Source: Sthenelais limicola (Eukaryota > Annelida > Polychaeta > Phyllodocida > Sigalionidae). Taken from it: a stretch of DNA of 64,000 bases. Shown piece by piece: positions 11,061 through 21,806 of the stretch (the first letter of the stretch is position 1; each line of letters starts with the position of its first letter). Made by a program: the position numbers and the translations under genes. Location of the stretch: NCBI GenBank assembly GCA_942159475.1, contig OW804096.1, positions 141,473,442 to 141,537,441 on the forward strand, in the 5' to 3' direction. The notes under the pieces are model-generated. The model saw nothing but the letters and a program-made list of their open reading frames with translations, had not been told where the DNA came from and did not search any database.

Positions 11061-11479
11061 ATAATAGCAAATGGAACTTTCAGCTTTGTAGCACACCCTC
11101 AGAGGTGGAGGAGTGAAGTGGAAATAAGCTATGAAATCATTTATACCTTCTACATTAAAACATTACTCTCCATCGTCCAAAAAGGACAAATTATACACCA
11201 ACAAATCGATATTGTTCAAAAACAAATAGTAGCAAATGGAAAAGGAGCCTTTTAGATGAAGGAGATGAAGGGGAGGGATAAGCAGTAAATGTCTGATCCA
11301 TTAGCCTAAATAATATTATTATTGATCAATACTCAGGGACGAGAGAGTTTAAGCTGTGAGGGATCAGCGCAGCCAGTTTTCAAGTGTTTCCTTTGACAGG
11401 TGAATTAAGCCTTGCTTTTTAAGGCTTTCACCCTGGCTGAGGTGGAAGAACAGCCTTACTTTATAAATACATCTTATAA
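11061..11479. other. Unassigned spacer
   Basis: I see no repeat family or coding exon. It contains direct repeats of CAAATGGAA-type sequence (near 11050 and 11233). Confidence 0.35.
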
Positions 11480-11715
11480 GAGTCAGATTTTCAGAAAATG
11501 TACAATTGGCAGCTCTACACATTTAGTAAAATCTGCTAAATTAGACTGCAATTTGGCCAATACTAGGTAAATTCGAGAATATTGGGCATTGCATTGATTC
11601 TAGCAATCTGTTTGGTTAGGTTGAACTGTATTTTGAACTTTATTTTTGTCTGAAATTTGGGTTATTTGAGAGGATTGGCGAAGGCGAATTGTACATTTTC
11701 TGAAAATCTCACCCA
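11480..11715 (+). mobile_element. MITE family A (A1)
   Basis: Complete copy; left end AGTCAGATTTTCAGAAAATG, right end AAAATCTCACCCA. Confidence 0.88.
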
Positions 11716-11806
11716 TAAGGACAAAGCCCACTCACTTACTCTCCCACTCACCCACAGGCTGAGCTGCGCTATAAGGAGCAATCTGTGTTGGGGCTGGTTG
11801 ACATAT

Positions 11807-12216
11807 ATGTGTGTTACGGAAAATTTGTGGAATACGTTGCAAAATTGTAATTGTTCAAAGTGATTTATTTACAAGATCTCTTTTTTTGGAATATTCTCAT
11901 TTCTTTTGTGTCTAGTCCTTCACGTCGTATGAACGAATGTACAGAATTTCAAGACAGTGTATTAAATATATCCTTGCATTTCTAAGGTCATCATATGGAG
12001 TATATTTAGCTACTTTACTAGCAATTGTCCAACAAGAAATATTCCAAACTATTTAAAAAAAATGTACAAATATCAAACTTAAAACCTAGAAATTATGGTA
12101 AGATACCTTTAATGTTTACTATCATTATAATCCGCATGATCTCATCCTTTCAAATATGATAATATCACAAAATCTGTTTTTTGCGATTTGTGACTAATTT
12201 TCCTAAAAGACATCAC
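11807..12216 (-). mobile_element. MITE family B, diverged
   Basis: Starts GTGTGTTACGGAAAATTTG, ends GACTAATTTTCCTAAAAGAC followed by ATCAC. It is one of the most mutated B copies. Confidence 0.78.
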
Positions 12217-12224
12217 ATAAATAT

Positions 12225-12540
12225 GTGATGTGTGACAGAAAAATGTGAAATAAGTCGTTTCAGTTGTGCGATATGTATCGCTTTAAGTCATATGACTAAA
12301 TGTCATAAATTTCAGGACAATAAATATCCTTGGATTTGTTTCTAGGGTTATCACATGGAGTATATTTAGCTTCTTTATTAGTAATTGTCCAACCAGAAAT
12401 ACCACAAACCTTTGTTTCAAATATAAACAAAAATCAAACATAAAATATTGGAATACTTTTTTAGATTTCCTAAATGTTAACATCGTTGGAATCTACTTAA
12501 CCTTATCTTTTCAAATATGATGGTATCTCAAAATCCTTTT
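12225..12540 (-). mobile_element. MITE family B, right end lost
   Basis: Starts GTGATGTGTGACAGAAAAAT and follows B to GGTATCTCAAAATCC, then breaks off. It lies 8 bp after another B copy in the same direction. Confidence 0.75.
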
Positions 12541-12774
12541 AACAATACAAAGAATTCTAATGCGTAATTCAAATGTAGGAATTTCCCTCCCTCAGCAAAG
12601 AAAAATAGCTTAACAAGGAACTTTTTACGTAATGATTTCTCATGCAACAGGCCCCTAGCAATGATCCTTTTTGACATGGGGTAAGAATCCCCCCCCCCCT
12701 ATTACACCCCCTCCCCCCCGTCTACACACACACTCCCTCCTCTTTTACATTCCCCAGCAATGAACCAAACAAAT

Positions 12775-13193
12775 GTGATGTGTTTCAGGAAAATGAGTCA
12801 TAAGTCGCAAAAATGATATTTTGAGATATCATTATATTTGAAAAGATGAGATCAAGCAAATTCCAATGATAGTAAACAGTCTAATAATCTGATAAGTATT
12901 TCTAGATTTTAAGTTTGATATTTTCGTTTTTGAAAAACAAAGTTTCGAATATTTCTGGGGGTCAATAAACAGTAAAGTTACTAAATGCAGTTCATATGAG
13001 GATCTTTAAAACGAAAGGATACATTAAATAGATTGTCCTGAAATTTGATACATGGATTGATGTAGGTGTAGGTGATGAATCCATAAAAAATCGGAACATT
13101 CCAATAATGTGATCTTGTGAAAAAAAAAACTTTGAAAAATATCAATTCTGCGACTTATGACTCAATTTCCTGGAACACAGCACAAATTAGCCT
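12775..13193 (+). mobile_element. MITE family B, full-length
   Basis: Both termini are present and AAAT flanks both sides. The C-rich runs just upstream (12690-12720) are not part of it. Confidence 0.9.
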
Positions 13194-13257
13194 ATCAGGA
13201 TCCCTCCACTTATCTCCCTCATCTTAAAGGCTCCATTTCCATTTGCTAATATTTAGG

Positions 13258-13345
13258 TGGGACCTTCCAAAAATGTACAACTGGCCTTCATCAATCCTCT
13301 GAAATAACACAATTTTGACAAAAAGACAAAAATAAAAGTTTTAAA
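13258..13345 (-). mobile_element. MITE family A fragment
   Basis: Diverged first part of a reversed copy (AAAATGTACAACTGGCCTTC, CTCTGAAATAACAC), then unrelated sequence. Confidence 0.55.
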
Positions 13346-13677
13346 TAAGAGAAAACCTTATCAGATAGTGTATAACCAACGCAACCCCAGATATATGCTT
13401 TTCATATTCATGAAAATGAAATCTATGAAAGACAATCATCTAATAAGAATGACATTCATAGACATTCTTAAATGTGAGTGTCTTTGAATGCCATTTTATG
13501 TTCGGAGAGAAACACTAAGTGTTAACATTCTAACCTCTTCTAGTAGTGTTTACAATGGTGATATGGATTTTGCCCTGAGGTAGGATCGGGGAGTTGAATC
13601 TCACCTGTAGTACGTTAAAGCTGCAATCCCTGCTAAATCCAGGTACCATTTCTACTCCCAGGTCTAGCCTCATTACA
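13346..13677. other. Unassigned spacer
   Basis: Contains small repeats of GACATTC/GAATGNCATT type around 13440-13500. No gene seen. Confidence 0.35.
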
Positions 13678-13914
13678 TGGGTCAAATTTTCAGAAAATGT
13701 ACAATTGGCAGAACAACATATTTTGCAAGTTCTGCTGAACTGGACTGAAAGATCATCAACACTAGGTATATCTGAGTATATTTAGTATTGCCTTGATTCA
13801 AACAGTCTGTTTGGTTATGTTGAACAGTATTTTAAACCTGATTTCTGTCTTAGATTTGGGTTATTTGAGAGAATTGGTGAAGGCCAATTGTACATTTTCT
13901 GAAAATCTGACCCA
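13678..13914 (+). mobile_element. MITE family A (A3-like)
   Basis: Complete copy with CA flanking both sides. The interior mixes A2 and A3 features. Confidence 0.88.
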
Positions 13915-14235
13915 CATGTAAAGAGCCTTAATAAAATAGACAATCGGGCATTACAATAACAATACATGACACTTTGTACACTTTTCATAACCACCATTTA
14001 CAGTTCAATAAAGGCATAAGTGACTCACTCCAACAGCACATTTACCCATGTAGGATTAGTGAGTGATATTGAGGGCAGGAAGAAGGGTCTGGTAGCTGAT
14101 AATACTTGGCTGAAATGGCAGTCATTAGTCTGGTTAGTTAGTGATTCCTACCCTCTATAGCTGGTAAACAATTCATATTTATCGGGAAACCCCATCACAT
14201 CACATATACATTATTATCACATCACATTACATTAT
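13915..14235. other. Unassigned spacer before the minisatellite
   Basis: Single-copy-looking sequence with no supported exon. Near 14195-14235 it has short CATCACATTA/CATCACATATA repeats. Confidence 0.35.
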
Positions 14236-14923
14236 ACCCAGGGCAACTATACTTTTGCCAGGAAACTATACCTTTTCCAGGGAAACTTTACCTTTCCCAG
14301 GGCAACTATATCTTTCCCAGGGCAACTATACTTTGTGCAAGGCACCTATACCTTTGCCTGGGCCCTCGCTAACTATTTCTCAATTGGAAGTATATGGAGG
14401 AATATTTAGCGAGAAAACGGAGCAACCGGTCCCAGGCTGGGGACATTATACCATTCCCAGGGCCACTGTATCTTTCCCAGGGAAACTATAACTTTTCTAG
14501 GGAAAGTATTCTTTGTGCAAGGCACCTATTCCTTTCCCAGAGCACCTATACCTTTCCCAGGGCACCTATACCTTTCCCAGGGCACCTATTCCTTTCCCAG
14601 GGCACCTATACCTTTCCCAGGGCACCTGTTCCTTTCCCAGGGCACCTATACCTTTCCCAGGGCACCCATTCCTTTCCCAGGGCAACTATACCTTTCCCAG
14701 GGCATCTATTCCTTTCCCAGGGCACCTATACCTTTCCCAGGGCACCTATTCCTTTCCCAGGGCACCTATACCTTTCCCAGGGCACCCATTCCTTTTCCAG
14801 GGCAACTATACCTTTCCCAGGGCAACTATTCCTTTCCCAGGCCAACTATACCTTTCCCAGGGCAACTATACCTTTCCCAGGGCAACTATACCTTTCCCAG
14901 GGCAACTATACCTTTCCCAGAGA
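14236..14923. repeat. 20-bp minisatellite
   Basis: The unit is GGCACCTATACCTTTCCCAG. From 14521 to 14920 there are 20 consecutive units with no length change. Diverged units with spacing changes occur at 14236-14365 and 14450-14520, and about 80 bp of non-repeat sequence (about 14370-14450) interrupts. Units alternate between TATA and TATT at positions 7-10, hinting at a 40-bp higher-order unit. All three forward frames stay open because 20 is not a multiple of 3; these frames are not genes. Confidence 0.95.
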
Positions 14924-14929
14924 TCTTGT

Positions 14930-15385
14930 AGTCTCTATAGCAGCCTCATAAAAGTGTCCATAATTGTTCCGAAGTCTAAACCTTATTCAAATCCCCCACC
15001 TGCAACTTTTACTTTGGGAACTACAACTGTAGCTAGATGCGTTCATTCGAAAACAAATAACTATTTGGAGATTGGTTTCTTTTCTTTAAAGACATAACCT
15101 TTGTAAATATGATATGCTAATATCGCCCAGCAGGTGATATGACTTTCCAGGCCTGTAGCCTATTGCTTACCATACCATCCTGCCAAGAGGTATAATACAG
15201 CATGATATCAAGGCCGATGTTTAAACTACCACAATAGACAAAATACACCAACCACAACAACTCCTCGAGCAGTTCTACTATACATACCCCTTATAGCATA
15301 CAACAACTTTAATCTGTACTTTGTATATTTGACTTTTTAAAATGACTAGTTTGTCTCCACTTTTCTCTCGTCACCATTTTATCAG
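14930..15385. other. Unassigned single-copy sequence
   Basis: No repeat family recognised. The last 50 bases are pyrimidine-rich and could act as the acceptor for the exon candidate that follows. Confidence 0.4.
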
Positions 15386-15457
15386 GGGGTGGTGGAAAAG
15401 GCAGGAAGTCGTCTGGCAGGAAACCTCCCGCCTACAAGACCCAGAAGAAAACAGAAG
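15386..15457 (+). other. Candidate internal coding exon (72 nt)
   Basis: A GC-rich, lysine-rich block sits between a good acceptor (pyrimidine tract ending TTTTATCAG at 15385) and a GT donor (GAAG then GTGTGA at 15458). In the third frame it reads GGGKGRKSSGRKPP then AYKTQKKTE, with one base carried into the next exon. Its composition differs clearly from the AT-rich flanks. I do not recognise the protein. Without flanking exons it could be chance. Confidence 0.3.
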
Positions 15458-16087
15458 GTGTGATTTTAAAATAAAATCTCCTTTTTGTCCCTTAGTTCAG
15501 AAAGATTTTTGCCTTTCTTTTGTTGCACTACCACCAGCTATTGCATCATTCTCTTCGTTGTTGCATCATTTTCTTTCTTGATAACTAGCTTGCCTGCGTA
15601 ATTGTGTTTTTAGTGTTGTTGAATGTATTAGGGACCATGTCAAAAACATCGCGAGAAGTTTTTAGTGCTCCCTCATTATCAATTAGGGGATGTGCATGTG
15701 CTCCATCTTGAATCTCAATTTGCATGGAATTTGGGGATACAGTCTGTGTATAATCATATTTCATATCATTATTCTGGGAATTATTAAAAAAAAATTAAAA
15801 AAATTAAAAAGATTGGGGGGAATCACCACTTGCAAATTGTTGTTGTTGTAATACTAAATGTCCCTGTTAGTACCTTGATGTTATATATAAAGGATTAATA
15901 AAATCCGTAAAAAACACATGAGTAATCTATGTCTTCAGGGGTGGCCCCAGGCCTTAGACAATTGGCATAATAAAGGCAATTAACAAGACCCCCCTAGGGA
16001 CCAATTGGGATAAACAATGGGACCATGGCAACTACAGTGCACATTTGCACACCTCAGAGCATCATTTGAATGTAAAAATCAACCTCC
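15458..16087. other. Unassigned AT-rich sequence
   Basis: Includes an A-rich run near 15787-15815 and GTTGTTGTTG near 15838. No gene or repeat family assigned. Confidence 0.35.
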
Positions 16088-16132
16088 TTGATAAAGGGCA
16101 AATGTCGCCCGAAACGTCGGACCCCCAATAAA
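16088..16132 (+). ncRNA. Hammerhead-like motif / Penelope-type signature (remnant)
   Basis: TTGATAA, a GGGC/GCCC stem with a 7-nt loop (16096-16110) and GAAAC (16111-16115) resemble a degenerate hammerhead core (CUGAUGA, stem II, GAAA). The phrase CGCCCGAAACGTCGG followed by AATAAA (16127) resembles the terminal region of Penelope-like retroelements as I remember it. The core departs from consensus at two bases, so self-cleavage is unlikely. No reverse transcriptase is nearby. Confidence 0.35.
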
Positions 16133-16567
16133 ACAAACCTACAACATACTCCCAAGTCCTCGTCCTACTTCCGTTTTGGGTGAATTATTCCAACTAAGAT
16201 TATTATTGATTCTCTCCCATCTCATTCTCATAAAATTCGTACCTAAACCGAAGTTAATTATGACTGACAGTACTGATAATAATGTAATTACTCCTTATGT
16301 TGAACATTACATCAAAGCTAATGTAGTCTCTCGACCATTGTAAAAAATGAGTAATTTAAATGTGATTTCACACACCATAATTCGACCTTGAATATTAGTT
16401 ATTTAGTTCAGGACATGAGGAAAACCGTTCTCAGGAACGAGACTGTTTGTCTGGTTAAATTGTACATACCGCTGAATAAAGATTTTGTCGAAAAAAAGCT
16501 ATAAAAACATGAACATTTCAGCTTGGAATATTCAACGGTGATGTAATAGGCAAGTGCTTCACATGCT
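16133..16567. other. Unassigned AT-rich sequence
   Basis: No supported gene. It leads into a degraded C copy. Confidence 0.35.
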
Positions 16568-16738
16568 TCATTAAAAAAGGTCATCATCTTTCCCATCATA
16601 CATTAAGTTTGTATAGATCATTTACACAAGCTATCATAATGGTGAACAAATCCCTGCATTTCTTTTTATAAAAGTGAAGCTAAATATTTATTTATCTATT
16701 GTAAAGGAGGAGGCGAGGTGTGACGCCAATCCTTGTAC

Positions 16739-16812
16739 TACACTCTATACTCGACCTGATCTATGGCTAACCCTATGCGGCGCTGCTGCCAACAAGACGA
16801 GTATAGAGTGTA
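16739..16812. repeat. Short hairpin with 15-bp perfect arms
   Basis: TACACTCTATACTCG (16739-16753) is repeated inverted at 16798-16812, around a GC-rich loop. It is probably the core of a small foldback insert in the C copy. Confidence 0.7.
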
Positions 16813-16854
16813 CACATGTTTGCGTTTGTACCTCATGAGGAGGAGAGATTCACA

Positions 16855-16960
16855 CTCATCTTTTTAAATAAATTTTATTGACAATGTTTCACAAAGTGAT
16901 AATTCTCCAATATAACATTACAACAAACACAAATAATTTGAACCAATAAATAGTTGTTTG
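16855..16960 (-). mobile_element. SINE-like 3' module
   Basis: Read in reverse it ends GTCAATAAAATTTATTTAAA. It shares the ATTATCA...AATAAAATTT...TTAAAA layout with 5149-5230 and 56295-56352. No internal promoter boxes are clear. Confidence 0.45.
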
Positions 16961-17153
16961 TCAGATGTGAACTGAATCCATCCCAGCATGCATTGTAATA
17001 CGCATGCGCAGTGAGATATTCTAATCCCACTTCCGTTCTAATTGTCGCTCACAAGCAGTGGCTAGGCCTAGCGAGGTAGTGAATCGCAAACAGATCGCAA
17101 GGCTGGTTGCATGAACGCAATGAATCGCAAGGTCCTAGTGACCTTAATAAATT

Positions 17154-17380
17154 GTGATCCGTCTTAGAAAAATGAGTCATAAGTCGCAAAATATTGATTT
17201 TGAGATATCACCATATTTGAAAAGAGGAGATCAATCCGATTCCAATGATAGTAAACACAAAAGGACGCATAGCAGAATCCTCTAAAAATGAGAACATTTC
17301 AATACAGAGATCTGGTGATAAAAACACTTTGAAAAATATCAATTTTGTGACTTGTGATTCATTTTCCTGAAACACAGCAC
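17154..17380 (+). mobile_element. MITE family B, internally deleted
   Basis: Both ends are present (GTGATCCGTCTTAGAAAAAT; CATTTTCCTGAAACACAGCAC) but about 180 bp of the middle is missing. Confidence 0.85.
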
Positions 17381-17708
17381 TTATAGTAGAGAATCGCCTT
17401 CACAAACGATGCTGAACTCATTGAAAACTCATCAGTAGTGCAAACCTGTGATCGTACACGAACTGGTGTAAAAGATTATTTTGCTATGACCCCTAAGTAT
17501 CCCACTCTCTTTGCATGCGCTCAATTTTACGCTTCAACACTTGTGCTGGCGTGCATGATATATAGTCAAAATAACATTATGTTCAAGTCGTGGTATTATA
17601 ACACGTGTTTAGTTCACCTTTTGTTATTCTATTGGTTCTGTTAAGCCCTGGTGTTTAAGTACAATGGGGGACAGTAAGTAGGGCCAATAAGTCACCATGT
17701 CAATCAAG
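17381..17708. other. Single-copy sequence upstream of a possible first exon
   Basis: No repeat family. It contains GGGCCAATAAG (CCAAT-type) near 17682, and ACAGTAAGT near 17667, which looks like a splice donor. A 68-codon open frame (17438-17644) has no recognisable domain. Confidence 0.3.
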
Positions 17709-17739
17709 ATGGCGGATAATACTGAACAAAAGCCATCAG
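17709..17739 (+). other. Candidate first coding exon at a YY1-type start
   Basis: CAAGATGGCGG places an ATG inside a YY1-type motif, which in animal genes often marks a transcription start over the initiator codon. The frame reads MADNTEQKPS and then meets CAG followed by GTTTAG, a weak donor, with one base carried over. Reading on without splicing gives only 15 codons before TGA. Speculative. Confidence 0.22.
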
Positions 17740-17761
17740 GTTTAGGTCCTGCTTGATATAA

Positions 17762-17997
17762 GGATCAGATTTTCAGAATATATACAATTGGCCTTCACCA
17801 ATCCTCTCAAATAACCAAAATTTAAGACAAAAATCAAGTTAAAAATTCCGTTTACCATAACCAAACAGATATTTGTAATCAAGGGAATAGTAAATATACT
17901 CAGATATACCAATTATTTATCATTTTCAAGCCTTATGTAGCTGAATTTACTAAATGTGTAGAGCTGCCGATTGTCCAATTTTGGACGATCTAACCCG
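17762..17997 (-). mobile_element. MITE family A (A3-like), diverged
   Basis: Left end AGGATCAGATTTTCAG; the right end has decayed to GACGATCTAACCCG. Confidence 0.82.
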
Positions 17998-18616
17998 TAT
18001 AAACATTTACCTCTGTGACTGCGTATCGCTTTTTGTCCGCATGAGTGGCTGGATATAGGTCACAGCACTGTATATGTGAGGCAGGCACTTTTGGAAATCT
18101 TTTGTCTAGGTGGTATTTGTAGTCTTTGTTGGATGTGCTCAATCTCTTTGTTGCATGGTTTTGGGGTCTTTTCCCGGCAAACTGTACCATCCAATGAGAT
18201 GAGTATACTTGTTAAACCTTTTATTTCCTTTTTTATGCTCGACAAAGTTGTTAAAATGTATAAGAAAAGTCGGGATATTATATTATGTCAGCACAGAATA
18301 GCATTAAAGCTGATGTTGAAAATTGATTCCATTATTATTTATCAATTTCCTCATAGACTTTTGGAGGTTAAACTCAGGGAAATGTGTGTTTAGCATATTA
18401 TGACATGGCTTTGATATGTTATATGCACATCTTCGTACCTAACCTCGCTGAACACACAAACATACGCTAATGATTTAAACCTTACAACTTTATCCTTTCT
18501 CTTCTCCATAATTATATATATCAATGGGTGAATAAATGGGTGAAACGTTAGGAATATTTATAAAGCATGAACTGAAATAGCTTGTTGTTCATTTTTATGC
18601 AATAGGGATGGATATG
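17998..18616. other. Unassigned sequence
   Basis: A 105-codon plus-strand open frame (18076-18393) and overlapping minus frames are present, but none has a recognisable domain. Likely non-coding. Confidence 0.35.
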
Positions 18617-18966
18617 TTTGTTTCATTTCCAATCCTGGTTGATGTTATTTCAAAAACATAAACCAGGATTTGAAATGAAATCCTAGGATAAATCGGGAAG
18701 GAGGGTGGGGGGCAATCGGGGGCCAAATCGGCTGTGTGTGGGCAGGGTTTTATAACCCTAAAACCCCTGCACACACACAGCCGATTTGACTCCCAAATGT
18801 CCCCCGATTTAGGTCTTCTGGTGAATCCTATTCTAATTCTGGTTCATGTTATTTCCAAAACATAAACAAGGATTGGAAATGAAATCATAGGATTGATCGG
18901 GATACCCAAATCGGGGGGCAATCGGGAGGCAAATCGACTGTGTGTGGGCAGGGCTTTATAACCCTA
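18617..18966. repeat. Two tandem copies of a nested palindromic element
   Basis: Unit 1 holds a hairpin with arms TTTCATTTCCAATCCTGGTT and AACCAGGATTTGAAATGAAA (about 18620-18683), then a second hairpin whose arms share GGCTGTGTGTGGGCAGGGT-type sequence and its inverse (about 18730-18787). Unit 2 repeats the first hairpin (about 18838-18874) and one arm of the second (about 18935-18965). Both carry CAATCGGG(G/A)GGC motifs. Probably a foldback DNA element that duplicated. Confidence 0.75.
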
Positions 18967-19109
18967 ACCTTGTCATCCATGGCATGAAGTTGTTGAGTAG
19001 GTGGATACTGGCATATAACCATTATAATGCAGATATAGTAATTGCAGCACTGTTAATCAATAATGCACTAACACTTGTATGTCCGTCTTTCATTCACTGC
19101 CTGCTGCAG

Positions 19110-19121
19110 GGAAGTGTCAAG
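19110..19121 (+). other. Candidate 12-nt microexon
   Basis: GGAAGTGTCAAG lies between a strong acceptor (a pyrimidine-rich run ending GCCTGCTGCAG at 19109) and a near-perfect donor (AAG then GTATGT at 19122). The length keeps the frame. It overlaps no repeat, but such a short unit can arise by chance. Confidence 0.2.
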
Positions 19122-19156
19122 GTATGTCTATATATGTATGTTGGTCTTCTTGTAAC

Positions 19157-19383
19157 GGTCAGATTTTCAGAAAATGTACAATTGGCAGCTGTGCACATTT
19201 AGTAAATTCTGCTAAATTAGGCTGCGATTTGGCCAATACTAGGTAAATTCAGGTATATTCGGCATTGCATTGATTCTAGCTATGTGTTTGGTTAGGTTGA
19301 ACTGAACTTTATTTTCGTGTGAAATTTGGCTTATTTGAGAAAATTGGCGAAGTTGAGTTGTACATTTTCTGAAAATATGACCC
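19157..19383 (+). mobile_element. MITE family A (A1)
   Basis: Complete apart from a small internal deletion before AACTTTATTTTCGTG. Ends GAAAATATGACCC. Confidence 0.87.
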
Positions 19384-19432
19384 TCAGGGGGTGGGGTGGG
19401 GGTGGGGGTGGGGTAGTGGGGGGTTTTAACCC
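19384..19432 (+). repeat. G-rich tract with quadruplex potential
   Basis: Many G runs of 3-6 separated by T, directly abutting the A copy. Confidence 0.75.
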
Positions 19433-19835
19433 CTCCTAAACATTTTTAAGGCATTTTACGCGACCCTGAACTGATATTGTATGCTGTGCACTTACGAGTC
19501 CTATTCATGAGTATTTTCCATATGAGAATTAAGTTTTACCAATTTACGATCTGAACTTATGAATTCTTTGAGAAATAATATACAGTCTAGGCTCAGAGTT
19601 GAGAGAGTCCCTCCAAACTGAGGAAAAGCCTCTTGCTCCAAACCGCAAAATACCTTTAAAATACCATTAGGACACCTACTCCAATAACTGACATACAATT
19701 CATATCTGATCTGAGAGGCTCTGAGCGTAGACTTTATGCACAGACTCCATTATCTAAGAGCATTGTATGTGTCGCAACAGAAAATACTCCATTAGACCCT
19801 CTCCCTAGATCCCCTTCCACTCTAGTTACCATAGA
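19433..19835. other. Unassigned sequence
   Basis: No gene or repeat family supported. GAGAGTCCCTCCAAACTGAG near 19610 recurs in related form near 46212 and 56117, so this belongs to a dispersed family I cannot delimit. Confidence 0.35.
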
Positions 19836-20073
19836 TGGGTAAGATTTTCGGAAAAAGTACAATTCAATTTCACCAATCTTCTCAAATAACCCAAATTTCA
19901 GGCGAAAATAAAGTTCAAAAATACAGTTCCACCTAACCAAACACATTGCTACAATCGATACAATGCCGAATATACTCGAATTTACCAAATAAAGGCCAAA
20001 TTGCAGCCTAATTTAGCAGAATTAACTAAATGTGTAGATCAGACAATTGTACATTTTCTGAAAATCTGACTCA
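19836..20073 (-). mobile_element. MITE family A (A1)
   Basis: Complete; termini TGGGTAAGATTTTCGG and AAAATCTGACTCA. Confidence 0.88.
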
Positions 20074-20154
20074 GATACTGCAGCTCCCCTCAGGCCCCTT
20101 GTGAAGCATTCTATTTACCGGGTAAATACGGGTTTCTTTATTATAGGGCATACA

Positions 20155-20391
20155 TGGGTAAGATGTTCAAAAAGTGTACAATTCAGCTTCGCCAATCTTC
20201 TCAAATAAGTCAAATTTCAGACGAAAATAAAGTTCCTAACACAGTTCAACCTAACCAAACAGATTGCTAGAATCAATGCAATGCCCAATATACTCAAATT
20301 TACCTAGTATTGACAAAATTGCAGCCTTATTTAGCAGAATTTACCGAATGTGTACAGCTGCCAATTGTACATTTTCTAAAAGTCTGACCCA
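20155..20391 (-). mobile_element. MITE family A (A1)
   Basis: Complete; left end TGGGTAAGATGTTCAAAAAG, right end AAAAGTCTGACCCA. Flanked by CA on both sides. Confidence 0.88.
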
Positions 20392-20463
20392 CAAATGAGA
20401 GAGAACCTCAGGTTTCTCCTACAGACCCTGAGGCTGTAGCTTCAAAGAACCTTTACTCTAGGA

Positions 20464-20699
20464 GTGTCAGATGTTCAGAAAATGCACAATCTACAGTTCT
20501 ACACATCCGTCAAATTCCGTTAAATTAGAGTGAAAAATGATAAATACTAGATATATCTGAGTGTATTCTGTATTGTATTCATTCAATAAATCTGTCTGGT
20601 TATGTTGAACTGGATTTTGAACCTGATTTTTGTCTTAAATTTGGGTTATTTGAGAGGATTGGTGAAGGTCAATTGTACATTTTCTGAACATCTGACCCA
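20464..20699 (+). mobile_element. MITE family A (A3)
   Basis: Complete A3 copy with TTCATTCAATAAATCTGTC and right end GAACATCTGACCCA. Confidence 0.9.
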
Positions 20700-21415
20700 G
20701 GATGCGTGTGTATGTACTAGTGATATTGATATAGATGTTTTCTAAGGGGAATCTTTTGATCTTCTTGTAAAGGCAGGGCCGGGGGTTGTTCAGTGCAGTC
20801 TCCACCGAAGACCTGATAATAATGATCTTTGAATTCAAAGAAAGCGTTTTGGCATTGAATTGAAGCATTTTGAATTGGTATGCATTGTCTAAGTTCACAT
20901 CGATTTTTTAGGATCTGAGAGTAATATATTATACTTAATTGCCTGTGTGTTTTTGTCAGTAACCCTCTTGTCTTGTGGAACAGTGTTTTCTATGAATATA
21001 TTAATAAATGAATAAACCCGAAAGCGCCCCCCCCCCCCCCCAACCACCACCACCACCACCAAAACAAAATAAATACAAAAAAATGAAAAAAAAAATGAAA
21101 ACAATAATATATATGACATAATAATTATAAATTAATGAATAAAGAACGAAAAAAGGAGTGTTTCCGGTTAATCTCCATAGCCCATCTAAAAGAAATTCAC
21201 TCTGCCTAAAATTGTTTTCATTTTTGACCGCAAAAATGCTAAACCGAAAATCCCTTGAAAGGTACATTGCTATTGTTTAATACAACCATACAATATAAAG
21301 AATATTGCAAAGCAAATTCTAAGACTATATATATGGGTACCGAGACACACCTATCAGCATGGAATGAAGGATCAGATACCACCCCTTTATCCACTTCCTT
21401 GCGTGTATGATATGC
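20700..21415. other. Unassigned sequence with C-run and CCA repeats
   Basis: A C14-type run and (CCA)n repeats lie at 21027-21062, followed by A-rich low complexity. Frames on the minus strand (poly-Gly and poly-Val) are artefacts of this. No gene seen. Confidence 0.4.
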
Positions 21416-21654
21416 AGGGTCAGATTTTCAGAAAATGTACGATTGGCAGCTCTACTCATTTAGACAAAATTCTGCTAAAGTAGACTGAAAAATGAAGAAT
21501 ACCTGGTATATCTGAGTATATTTGGTATCGCATTGATTTAAAGTATCTGTTCTGTTATGTTAAACTGCATTTTGAAGCTTATTCTTGTCTTAAATTTGGG
21601 TTATTTGAGAGGATTGGTGACGGCGAATGGTACATTTTCTGAAAATCTGACCCT
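21416..21654 (+). mobile_element. MITE family A (A2)
   Basis: Complete; ends AGGGTCAGATTTTCAG and AAAATCTGACCCT. Confidence 0.9.
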
Positions 21655-21806
21655 AATATAGCTCCTGTAAGCATAGCAGGTTTGTTTATATAGCAGAGTA
21701 ATGCACAATAACTGACCATGTCTCTGTTATTAATTTTGACTGATATTCAAGCACGGTATGGACATAATCAATTCACACAAGCCTACATTTCTTTCATGCT
21801 TCCCAG

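Larger units (their letters stand above)
16568..17030 (+). mobile_element. MITE family C, degraded and interrupted
   Basis: Family C blocks are seen at about 16575-16645 (CATCTTTCCCATCATACATT, GATCATTTACACAAGCTATC) and at about 16962-17030 (CCATCCCAGCATGCATTG, GCATGCGCAGTGAGA). Between them lie a hairpin (16739-16812) and a SINE-like module (16855-16960). Confidence 0.6.

Noticed and set aside
14255..15097. Proline/phenylalanine-rich frames up to 194 codons
   Set aside because: Three overlapping frames of the 20-bp minisatellite; no protein-like flanks.
18076..18393. 105-codon open frame with hydrophobic stretches
   Set aside because: Opposite-strand frames are equally open, and composition and context are those of non-coding DNA.
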